12,715 nucleotides of DNA from UBA8337 sp965658615. GTDB lineage: Bacteria > Pseudomonadota > Alphaproteobacteria > RS24. Numbering within the stretch: position 1 is the first letter of the stretch; each line of letters starts with the position of its first letter. The DNA lies in contig CBFHSX010000044.1 in assembly GCA_965658615.1 (NCBI GenBank), positions 1 through 12,715 of the forward strand. Direction: 5' to 3'. Made by a program: the position numbers and the translations under genes. Under the pieces are notes generated by a model that worked only from the letters and a program-made list of their open reading frames with translations, was not told the origin of the DNA and searched no databases. Shown here one piece after another: positions 6,731-12,715 of this stretch.

Positions 6731-6812
6731 GCTTAGCCTGTCGGGGCTATGGCAAAGCATAGGCGAAAGCGACCGAGTCACTTAGGGTCGAAAAACAACA
6801 AGGAGATCGATT

Positions 6813-7262
6813 ATGGCGGGAAGCGTGAATAAAGTAATTTTGGTGGGCAATCTCGGTGCCGACCCCGATGTGCGGAGCACAAAGGATGGTCGCCCGGTTG
6901 TTAATCTGAGCATCGCCACCAGTGAAAATTGGCGCGATAAGAATTCGGGCGAGCGGCGCGAAAAAACCGAATGGCACCGCGTGGTGATTTTTTCGGAAGG
7001 TCTATGCCGCATTGCCGAGCAATATCTGAAAAAAGGCTCGAAAGTCTATGTCGAGGGCCAGCTGCAAACCCGCAAATGGCAGGATGATAACGGCAATGAT
7101 CGCTACACAACCGAGGTGGTGCTGCAAAATTATGGCGGCGTTATGACCATGCTGGACACGCGTAATAGCGGCGGTGATTTCCAAGCTGTCGGCAATGATT
7201 CGCCGGCCCCGGCACTGGCATCTGGCGGCGGTGGTCAGATTGATGACGACATCCCGTTTTAG
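6813..7262 (+). CDS. ssb: Single-stranded DNA-binding protein
   Basis: SSB coats single-stranded DNA during replication, repair and recombination and recruits partner proteins through its C-terminal tip. The 149-residue product has a standard OB-fold opening, SVNKVILVGNLGADPDVR (4-21), then LSIATSENWRD (32-42), KTEWHRVVIF (51-60) and KKGSKVYVEGQLQTRKWQD (73-91). A fairly short Gly-rich linker (about 119-143) leads to the canonical acidic tip DDDIPF (144-149). The length is a little below the E. coli protein (178) because of the short linker. AGGAG (6801-6805) lies 7 bases before the ATG. It is divergent from uvrA. I saw no clear intrinsic terminator after the stop, only AT-rich weak stems around 7274-7300, so some read-through towards gyrA is possible. 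Confidence 0.97.
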   Translation: MAGSVNKVILVGNLGADPDVRSTKDGRPVVNLSIATSENWRDKNSGERREKTEWHRVVIFSEGLCRIAEQYLKKGSKVYVEGQLQTRKWQDDNGNDRYTTEVVLQNYGGVMTMLDTRNSGGDFQAVGNDSPAPALASGGGGQIDDDIPF

Positions 7263-7328
7263 GGCTTAAAAATCAAGCAATTTCAAATGCTTATATCTGC
7301 ATTCGGGGTGCTGTTTTCAGTGTCCCGT

Positions 7329-7358
7329 TTGTCGTTTTTATGCTAGGTTTTTGATAAT
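7329..7358 (+). promoter_or_regulatory. Candidate promoter of the gyrA operon
   Basis: TTGTCG (7329-7334) is followed after 18 bases by GATAAT (7353-7358) within an AT-rich patch (ttgataatat) that stands out from its surroundings. The hexamers match the sigma-70-type consensus at four of six and five of six positions. Transcription would begin near 7365, leaving a leader of about 45 bases before the GTG at 7410. This is the best promoter-like sequence in the 147-base ssb–gyrA gap. Confidence 0.48.
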
Positions 7359-7370
7359 ATATGAGCTGCT

Positions 7371-7398
7371 TTTGGCCCGCCAAATGCGGCCCTTTTGG
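7371..7398 (+). promoter_or_regulatory. Alternative 5-bp hairpins in the gyrA leader
   Basis: Three segments occur in the predicted gyrA leader: TTTGG (7371-7375), CCAAA (7380-7384) and TTTGG (7394-7398). The middle one can pair with either neighbour. Pairing with the first leaves the ribosome site free, while pairing with the third covers the first bases of the GGAAAGA Shine-Dalgarno sequence (7397-7403). A GC-rich pairing, CCGC (7377-7380) with GCGG (7386-7389), competes with both. The stems are short, so this may be chance. Confidence 0.25.
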
Positions 7399-7409
7399 AA
7401 AGATTAAAC

Positions 7410-10343
7410 GTGACTGAAACGCCCGAAAACACCCCCGAAAATGACGAAGGTCTGGTCGACGCACCGGTCGAAGAAACCGCCTTTGACGAAGAGGGTGCGG
7501 AAGCGTCTGACGGCGGTTCCGGAGACGGTGGTTCTGATGGCGGTTATGTGCCGCCCGAGGATGATGGCGACATAGAACCGATCAGCATTGAGGAGGAGAT
7601 GAAGACCTCCTATCTTGATTATGCGATGAGTGTGATTGTGTCGCGCGCCTTGCCTGATGTGCGCGACGGCCTGAAGCCGGTGCATCGTCGCATCCTGTTC
7701 TCAATGAATGAGAATGGCTATGATTACAATAAGCCGTACCGCAAATCGGCTCGTGTGGTCGGTGATGTTATCGGTAAATATCACCCGCATGGGGATCAGT
7801 CGATTTACGATGCTCTGGTGCGCATGGAGCAAGAGTTGTCCATGCGCCTGCCGCTGCTGGACGGGCAGGGTAATTTCGGTTCGGTCGATGGCGATCCGCC
7901 GGCCGCCATGCGTTACACTGAGGTGCGGATGGCCAAGCCGGCGCATGCGCTGCTTGATGATATCGACAGAGACACAGTCGATTTTCAAGACAATTACGAT
8001 AATTCCGAGCGTGAGCCGGTAGTCTTGCCGGCCCGCTTCCCGAACCTTTTGGTCAATGGGGCCAATGGTATCGCCGTCGGCATGGCGACCAATGTGCCGC
8101 CGCATAATCTCGGCGAATTGATCGACGGTGCGCAGGCGATTATCGAAAACCCGGAATTGGAAGACGAAGAATTATTGCAAATTGTGCCCGGCCCGGATTT
8201 CCCGACCGGGGCGCTTATTCTTGGCTATAGCGGATCGAAAAGCTCGGTCATGACGGGCCGCGGCTCGATTATCATGCGTGGGCGTGCCGCGGTGGAAGAA
8301 ATCCGCAAGGACCGTGAAGCGATTATCGTTACGGAAATTCCCTATCAGGTGAATAAGTCCTCAATGGTTGAAAAAATTGCTGAGCTGGTGCGCGACAAAA
8401 CCATTGAGGGCATTGCGGACTTGCGCGATGAAAGCGACCGCCACGGCATGCGCGTTGTTGTCGAGCTGAAACGCGACGCTGTCGCTGATGTGGTGCTGAA
8501 CCAGCTTTATCGCTACTCGCAGCTGCAAACCAGCTTCGGTTCGAATATGCTGGCGCTGAATAATGGCAAGCCGCAATTGATGAATGTCGGGCAAATGCTG
8601 CGGGCCTTTATCCGCTTCCGCGAAGAAGTTGTAACGCGGCGTTCGAAATTTGAGCTGAACAAAGCCCGCGACCGTGCGCATGTCTTGGTCGGTCTAGCCA
8701 TTGCCGTGTCGAATATTGACGAGGTGATTGCGTTGATCCGCAAAGCCCCGTCGCCGCAAACGGCGCGTGAGCAATTGATGGAGCGCGACTGGCCGGCCGC
8801 CGATGTGGCAGAGCTTATCGCGTTGATTGATGACCCGCTGCACCGCGTTTCCGATGCCGGCACTTACAAGCTGAGCGAAGCGCAAGCCCGCGCCATTCTT
8901 GAGCTGCGCCTGCAACGCCTCACCGCTATGGGGCGTGACGAGATTGGCGATGAGCTGAAGCAATTGGGCGAAACCATTGCCGATCTGTTGGATATTTTGC
9001 GCTCGCGCGAACGCGTGATGGCGATTATTCAGGCCGATTTGGCGGACGTAAAAAAAGAATTCGCCACGCCGCGCCGGTCCGAGTTTATCGAGCATGATGG
9101 CGAGGTGGATGATGAATCACTGATCCCGCAAGAGGATATGGTGGTGACGGTAAGCCATGGCGGTTACATCAAACGTGTGCCGCTCTCCACTTATCGCGCG
9201 CAACGTCGCGGCGGTAAGGGGCGGTCCGGCATGGCGACCAAGGATGAGGATTTCGTCAGTCGTATCTTTGTCGCCAATACGCACCAGCCCGTGCTGTTCT
9301 TCTCGACCACGGGCATGGTCTACAAAATGAAGGTCTGGAAGCTGCCGGCCGGCAACCCGCAATCGCGCGGCAAGGCGCTGGTCAATCTGCTGCCGCTGGA
9401 TGAGGGCGAGAGTATTGCTGATATTATGGCCTTGCCGTCGGATGAAAGCACATGGGGCGATTTAAACGTCATGTTTGCGACCAGCTTCGGCAATGTGCGG
9501 CGCAATGATTTGTCGGATTTCATCTCTATTAACCGCAACGGTAAAATCGCCATGAAGCCGGATGAGGGCGAGCGGATTATCGGCGTGGAAACCTGTAATG
9601 ACAGCGATGATGTGCTGCTGACCAGCTCCAGCGGGCGGGCCATTCGCTTCCCGGTCGAAAAAGTGCGGGTCTTCCGCAGCCGTAATTCGACCGGTGTGCG
9701 CGGTATCAAGCTGGATGACGGGGCGCGGGTGATTTCACTGGCCATTTTGCGCGGCAGCGATGCCTCGCCGGCCGAACGCGCCACTTATCTGAAGCAGGCC
9801 GCCGCCATACGCCGCGCCGCCAATGGCGACGAGACCGAGGCGGAAGATGCCATTGCCCTTGATGAAGACGAAGCGACCGAAGAAGTCGCCTTGTCGTCCG
9901 AGCGCTATGCCGAAATGGGGGCCAATGAGCAGTTCATTCTGGCGGTCAGCGAAAACGGCTATGGCAAACGCTCGTCGGCTTACGAATATCGGGTCTCAGG
10001 GCGCGGCGGCAAGGGCATCATCGCGATGACCGTCACCGAGCGCAATGGCGAACTGCTGGCCGCTTTCCCGGTCGAGGATAGCGATCAGATTATGCTGGTC
10101 ACCGATGGCGGCACGCTTATTCGCTGCCCGGTCGATGATATCCGCGTCGCCGGTCGCAACACCCAAGGGGTGACGATTTTCAAGACCGAGGACGATGCAA
10201 GGGTTGTATCAGTGGCGCATTTGGCCGAAACTTCCGACGAGGAAGACGGCAGCGATTTGCCTGAGGCAGCTGAAACCGATCAAGAGGCCCCGCAAGAGGC
10301 TGAACAGGGCGGTGCGGCTGATGAACCGGGCGAGGAAGGCTAA
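7410..10343 (+). CDS. gyrA: DNA gyrase subunit A
   Basis: GyrA cleaves and rejoins DNA in the A2B2 gyrase that introduces negative supercoils. From the GTG at 7410 the protein is 977 residues. The conserved breakage-reunion domain starts at ISIEEEMKTSYLDYAMS (58-74), with the quinolone region HPHGDQSIYD (125-134) and catalytic Tyr169 in AAMRYTEVR. The DNA-wrapping C-terminal domain begins around the GyrA box QRRGGKG (598-604). It contains an acidic insert at about 806-834, as seen in alphaproteobacterial gyrases, and ends in an acidic tail of about 40 residues. A 57-residue acidic Gly/Ser-rich N-terminal stretch precedes the core. Start 7410 is chosen because GGAAAGA (7397-7403) lies 6 bases upstream; the in-frame TTG at 7395 overlaps that site. 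It is the first gene of the gyrA–coaD–cyclophilin–queA–tgt operon. The E. coli Ser83 position is Gln130 here. Confidence 0.97.
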   Translation: MTETPENTPENDEGLVDAPVEETAFDEEGAEASDGGSGDGGSDGGYVPPEDDGDIEPISIEEEMKTSYLDYAMSVIVSRALPDVRDGLKPVHRRILFSMNENGYDYNKPYRKSARVVGDVIGKYHPHGDQSIYDALVRMEQELSMRLPLLDGQGNFGSVDGDPPAAMRYTEVRMAKPAHALLDDIDRDTVDFQDNYDNSEREPVVLPARFPNLLVNGANGIAVGMATNVPPHNLGELIDGAQAIIENPELEDEELLQIVPGPDFPTGALILGYSGSKSSVMTGRGSIIMRGRAAVEEIRKDREAIIVTEIPYQVNKSSMVEKIAELVRDKTIEGIADLRDESDRHGMRVVVELKRDAVADVVLNQLYRYSQLQTSFGSNMLALNNGKPQLMNVGQMLRAFIRFREEVVTRRSKFELNKARDRAHVLVGLAIAVSNIDEVIALIRKAPSPQTAREQLMERDWPAADVAELIALIDDPLHRVSDAGTYKLSEAQARAILELRLQRLTAMGRDEIGDELKQLGETIADLLDILRSRERVMAIIQADLADVKKEFATPRRSEFIEHDGEVDDESLIPQEDMVVTVSHGGYIKRVPLSTYRAQRRGGKGRSGMATKDEDFVSRIFVANTHQPVLFFSTTGMVYKMKVWKLPAGNPQSRGKALVNLLPLDEGESIADIMALPSDESTWGDLNVMFATSFGNVRRNDLSDFISINRNGKIAMKPDEGERIIGVETCNDSDDVLLTSSSGRAIRFPVEKVRVFRSRNSTGVRGIKLDDGARVISLAILRGSDASPAERATYLKQAAAIRRAANGDETEAEDAIALDEDEATEEVALSSERYAEMGANEQFILAVSENGYGKRSSAYEYRVSGRGGKGIIAMTVTERNGELLAAFPVEDSDQIMLVTDGGTLIRCPVDDIRVAGRNTQGVTIFKTEDDARVVSVAHLAETSDEEDGSDLPEAAETDQEAPQEAEQGGAADEPGEEG

Positions 10344-10346
10344 ACC

Positions 10347-10823
10347 ATGCGTGTAGGGCTTTACCCGGGTAGTTTTGACCCGATTACCAATGGTCACATT
10401 GATATCATCCGGCGCTCGCTGAAGATTGTCGACAAATTGATTGTCGCTATCGGCGTCAGCGCCACCAAGCAGCCGGTGTTTACCTTCGAGCAGCGGCAAG
10501 CGATGATTGAGACCGAAATAGGGCCTTTGGCCAAGGAATTGGGCGTTGAAATGCAGGTTGTGAGCTTTCAGGACCTGCTGGTCGATGTGGCGCGCGCGCA
10601 TGGGGCGGATATTATCCTGCGCGGGCTGCGCACGGCGGCCGATTATGAATATGAGGCGCAAATGACCTCGATGAACCGCTCAATGGCGCCGGAAATCGAG
10701 ACCGTGTTCCTACCGGCCTCGCCGGAAGTGAGCTTTGTGTCGTCCACATTAGTGCGGCAGATTATGGCTATGGGTGGCGATATCAGCCCCTTTGTGCCAC
10801 AATCCGTCCTCAATGAAATCTAA
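10347..10823 (+). CDS. coaD: Phosphopantetheine adenylyltransferase
   Basis: CoaD transfers an adenylyl group from ATP to 4'-phosphopantetheine, the penultimate step of coenzyme A synthesis in the cytoplasm. The 158-residue length matches the family (E. coli 159). The nucleotidyltransferase motif is GLYPGSFDPITNGHIDII (4-21), with TNGH (14-17) carrying the active-site histidine. LRGLRTAADYEYE and the C-terminal VSSTLVRQI block, which contacts the nucleotide, are also clear. The ATG follows the gyrA stop by 3 bases, and its ribosome site AGGAAGG (10333-10339) lies within the last gyrA codons, so translation is probably coupled to gyrA. Nothing is unusual in the sequence. Confidence 0.97.
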   Translation: MRVGLYPGSFDPITNGHIDIIRRSLKIVDKLIVAIGVSATKQPVFTFEQRQAMIETEIGPLAKELGVEMQVVSFQDLLVDVARAHGADIILRGLRTAADYEYEAQMTSMNRSMAPEIETVFLPASPEVSFVSSTLVRQIMAMGGDISPFVPQSVLNEI

Positions 10824-10853
10824 ATTAAATCAACAGTTTATACGGAGAATTAA

Positions 10854-11417
10854 ATGCGTTACTTGATAGCAATCGGGATGATGTTTGCCTTGCTTGCGAC
10901 ACCGGTATCGCCCGTTAACCAGGCTTATGCGGCCGGCCATGGCAATCATGGCGGCAAGGGCCATTCCAAGGAGAGTATCATGTTACTGGAACTGAAAACC
11001 GGAACGGTAAAAATCAAACTGCGCGAAGATTTGGCGCCGGGTCATGTTGAGCGGATGAAAACGCTGATCAATGAGAAGTTTTACGACGGCATCATCTTTC
11101 ACCGGGTGATTGACGGCTTTATGGCGCAAACCGGCGACCCGACGGGCACCGGCATGGGTGGCTCCGACTATCCGGACCTGCGCGCTGAGTTTACCAGCGA
11201 GCCGTTCAAACGCGGCACTTTGGGTATGGCCCGCTCGCAGCACCCGGACAGTGCCAACAGCCAGTTCTTCATCTGCTTCGATGATGCCGGCTTCCTGAAC
11301 GGCCAATATACCGTCTTCGGTGAGGTGATCGAAGGCATGGAACATGTCGATGCCATTGCCAAGGGCGAGCCGCCGGCAAATCCGGACAAGATTATTTCCA
11401 TGCGCTTGGCCGACTAG
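10854..11417 (+). CDS. Cyclophilin-type peptidyl-prolyl cis-trans isomerase with signal peptide
   Basis: Cyclophilins catalyse cis-trans isomerisation of peptide bonds before proline. The 187-residue precursor begins with a Sec-type signal peptide (hydrophobic core about 4-17, likely cleavage after AYA at 24-26) and a His/Gly-rich linker (28-40). The cyclophilin domain starts at MLLELKTGTVKIKL (43-56). Core motifs are present: FYDGIIFHRVIDGFMAQTGD, GTGMGGSDYPDL, LGMARSQHPDSANSQFFICF and FLNGQYTVFGEV; these include the active-site Arg of FHRV and the QFFI block. GGAGA (10844-10848) precedes the ATG by 5 bases. The gene sits 30 bases after coaD and 8 bases before queA. An internal in-frame ATG at 10980 has a stronger ribosome site and would yield a 145-residue form without a signal, resembling cytoplasmic PpiB. 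Many alphaproteobacteria instead carry separate exported and cytoplasmic paralogues here. Confidence 0.93.
   Translation: MRYLIAIGMMFALLATPVSPVNQAYAAGHGNHGGKGHSKESIMLLELKTGTVKIKLREDLAPGHVERMKTLINEKFYDGIIFHRVIDGFMAQTGDPTGTGMGGSDYPDLRAEFTSEPFKRGTLGMARSQHPDSANSQFFICFDDAGFLNGQYTVFGEVIEGMEHVDAIAKGEPPANPDKIISMRLAD
10968..10982 (+). promoter_or_regulatory. Internal ribosome binding site and ATG in the cyclophilin gene
   Basis: AAGGAG (10968-10973) is an exact six-base Shine-Dalgarno core placed 6 bases before an in-frame ATG (10980-10982), codon 43 of the cyclophilin. It matches the anti-SD sequence better than the upstream start, which has only GGAG. Starting here removes the signal peptide and His/Gly linker and gives a product beginning MLLELKTG, where cytoplasmic cyclophilins usually begin. 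Sequence support is good; use in the cell is inferred. Confidence 0.5.
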
Positions 11418-11425
11418 GCCGACAC

Positions 11426-12478
11426 ATGCAGGTTGATGATTTCGACTTTGACCTGCCGGAAAGTCTTATTGCTTTGAGACCTGCACAGCCGCGCGACACT
11501 GCGCGGCTGTTGCACATTCCGGCCGAGGGTGCGTTGGGCGACCGTATTATGCGGGATTTGCCTGATTATCTGCGCCCCGGCGATGCTTTGGTGGTCAATG
11601 TCACCAAGGTCATACCGGCCCGCTTGACCGGCCTGCGTAGCCGCGCCGGAAGCCAAGGCGAGGGGGCCAAGATCGAGATTACCCTGACCGAACGGCTCGG
11701 CCCGGTTGACTGGCAGTGTTTCCTGAAACCGGCCAAGCGGGTGAAGGATGGCGATATTATCAGCTTCGGTGCGGTGACGGCGAGCGTCAGTGGCCGCCAA
11801 GAGGGCGAAGCGCGCTTGTGCTTCAACATTGCCCCGGAGACCATGGAAACCACGCTGGCCGAGCTCGGCACCATGCCGTTGCCGCCTTATATCGCCGGTA
11901 AACGGGCGCCGGATGCGCGCGACAATGATGATTACCAAACCCTATTCGCCCGCGAAGAAGGGGCGGTGGCCGCGCCGACGGCGGGGCTGCATTTCACCCC
12001 CGAATTGGTGGCGAGGCTGAAGGATAAGGGCGTCAGCTTCCATGAAGTGACGCTGCATGTCGGGCCGGGGACGTTTTTGCCGGTTAAAGTCGACGATATC
12101 GCGTCGCATAAAATGCACGGCGAATGGGGGCAGGTGACCGATGAGACGGCAGCCGCATTAAACGCCGTCAAGCAGGCCGGCGGGCGCATTGTGTGCGTCG
12201 GCACAACCTCGCTTAGGCTGCTGGAAAGCGCTACATCCGAAAACGGGATTATTAAGCCTTTTGAGGCGGTTACCGATATATTTATAACACCCGGCTATAA
12301 GTTTCGCGCGGCCGATATGCTGATCACCAATTTCCATTTGCCGCGCTCCACATTGTTCATGCTGGTGTCGGCATTTTGCGGCCTTGAGCGGATGCAGGCG
12401 GCCTATGCGCATGCCATTGACGACGGCTATCGCTTCTATTCCTATGGGGATGGCAGCCTGCTGGAAAGGGCCGATTGA
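11426..12478 (+). CDS. queA: S-adenosylmethionine:tRNA ribosyltransferase-isomerase
   Basis: QueA transfers and isomerises the ribosyl group of SAM onto 7-aminomethyl-7-deazaguanine in tRNA, making epoxyqueuosine at wobble position 34. The 350-residue product has the family start DDFDFDLPESLIALRPAQPR (4-23), APTAGLHFTPEL around 183-194, LHVGPGTFLPVKVDDI followed by HKMHGEW, GTTSLRLLES (259-268) and TNFHLPRSTLFMLVSAF from about 301. The length is normal (E. coli 356). The ATG lies 8 bases after the cyclophilin stop with no clear Shine-Dalgarno sequence, which suggests translational coupling. Its stop TGA overlaps the tgt ATG by one base. The neighbouring tgt acts earlier in the same queuosine pathway. 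Confidence 0.97.
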   Translation: MQVDDFDFDLPESLIALRPAQPRDTARLLHIPAEGALGDRIMRDLPDYLRPGDALVVNVTKVIPARLTGLRSRAGSQGEGAKIEITLTERLGPVDWQCFLKPAKRVKDGDIISFGAVTASVSGRQEGEARLCFNIAPETMETTLAELGTMPLPPYIAGKRAPDARDNDDYQTLFAREEGAVAAPTAGLHFTPELVARLKDKGVSFHEVTLHVGPGTFLPVKVDDIASHKMHGEWGQVTDETAAALNAVKQAGGRIVCVGTTSLRLLESATSENGIIKPFEAVTDIFITPGYKFRAADMLITNFHLPRSTLFMLVSAFCGLERMQAAYAHAIDDGYRFYSYGDGSLLERAD

Positions 12479-12715
12479 TGAAGTTCACCCTGCACAATAC
12501 CGATGGCATGGCCCGCACCGGGCTGATTGAGACGCCGCGTGGGGCCATTCGCACCCCGGCGTTCATGCCGGTCGGCACGGCGGCGACGGTGAAAGCCATG
12601 TATCCCGACCAAGTGCGCGACCTCGGGGCCGATATTGTGCTCGGCAATACCTATCATTTGATGTTGCGACCGGGGGCTGAGGAAGTGGCGGCGCTTGGCG
12701 GTTTGCAGCACTTCA
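12478..12715 (+). CDS. tgt: tRNA-guanine transglycosylase, N-terminal part (cut by window end)
   Basis: Tgt exchanges guanine-34 of GUN-anticodon tRNAs for preQ1, the first tRNA-level step of queuosine synthesis, and so supplies the substrate of QueA. The 79 visible codons read MKFTLHNTDGMARTGLIETP and continue with IRTPAFMPVGTAATVKAMYP, the Tgt N-terminal signature, then VLGNTYHLMLRPG, which lines the tRNA/base site. About four fifths of the gene lies beyond the window. The ATG overlaps the queA stop (TGATG), and GGAAAGGG (12462-12469) lies 8 bases upstream within queA, so the two are almost certainly co-translated. Confidence 0.95.
   Translation, partial: MKFTLHNTDGMARTGLIETPRGAIRTPAFMPVGTAATVKAMYPDQVRDLGADIVLGNTYHLMLRPGAEEVAALGGLQHF

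Noticed and set aside
7263..7328. Short inverted repeats after ssb (AAGCA…TGCTT, AATGC…GCATT) as a terminator or small RNA
   Set aside because: The 5-bp AT-rich overlapping stems lack a T-run and are not stable enough to call.
1..12715. Search for CRISPR arrays, transposons, tRNA genes, toxin–antitoxin or defence modules
   Set aside because: Nothing supports any of these; every substantial open frame in a plausible coding position belongs to a recognisable housekeeping family.

Overview
This window is a chromosomal housekeeping segment of an alphaproteobacterium. The evidence is the protein content and gene order. A gyrA–coaD–cyclophilin–queA–tgt run is typical of that class. The GyrA has the acidic insert in its C-terminal domain that alphaproteobacterial gyrases carry. 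The PmtA-type phospholipid methyltransferase, the folate-dependent TrmFO and the NDUFAF6-like squalene/phytoene-synthase-family protein fit the same group. I cannot name a genus. No mobile element, CRISPR array, tRNA, rRNA or prophage gene is visible, and base composition looks even throughout.

Layout. On the + strand at the left edge, the 3' end of secF (1-145) is followed by a small membrane protein resembling the N-terminal domain of PuuD (215-817), closed by a strong intrinsic terminator (839-866). Next is an NDUFAF6-like protein (881-1567). It converges on a minus-strand cluster that reads uvrA (6624-3703), a PmtA-like methyltransferase (3660-2992) and trmFO (2952-1573), with gaps of only 42 and 39 bases. 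uvrA is divergent from ssb (6813-7262), with 188 bases of shared upstream DNA. After a 147-base gap holding a likely promoter and leader comes a compact + strand operon: gyrA (7410-10343), coaD (10347-10823), a secreted-type cyclophilin (10854-11417), queA (11426-12478) and the start of tgt (12478 to the edge). Genes in this operon are 3, 30 and 8 bases apart, and queA and tgt share one base.

Functional themes: genome maintenance (uvrA, ssb, gyrA), tRNA modification (trmFO, and the queA–tgt pair for queuosine), membrane and envelope biogenesis (secF, PmtA-like, PuuD-like, cyclophilin) and cofactor supply (coaD for CoA). Several ORFs need a start later than the longest open frame (PuuD-like 215, NDUFAF6-like 881, trmFO 2952, gyrA 7410). 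No stretch without a gene exceeds 300 bases.

I do not see an obviously new multi-gene system. The observations most worth a second look are: a second, very strong ribosome binding site and ATG inside the cyclophilin gene, which could give both an exported and a cytoplasmic form; an intrinsic terminator lying within the 3' coding region of the convergent trmFO; an acidic Gly/Ser-rich N-terminal extension on GyrA; a glutamine at the quinolone-determining Ser83 position; and a substituted SAM-binding glycine in the PmtA-like enzyme.
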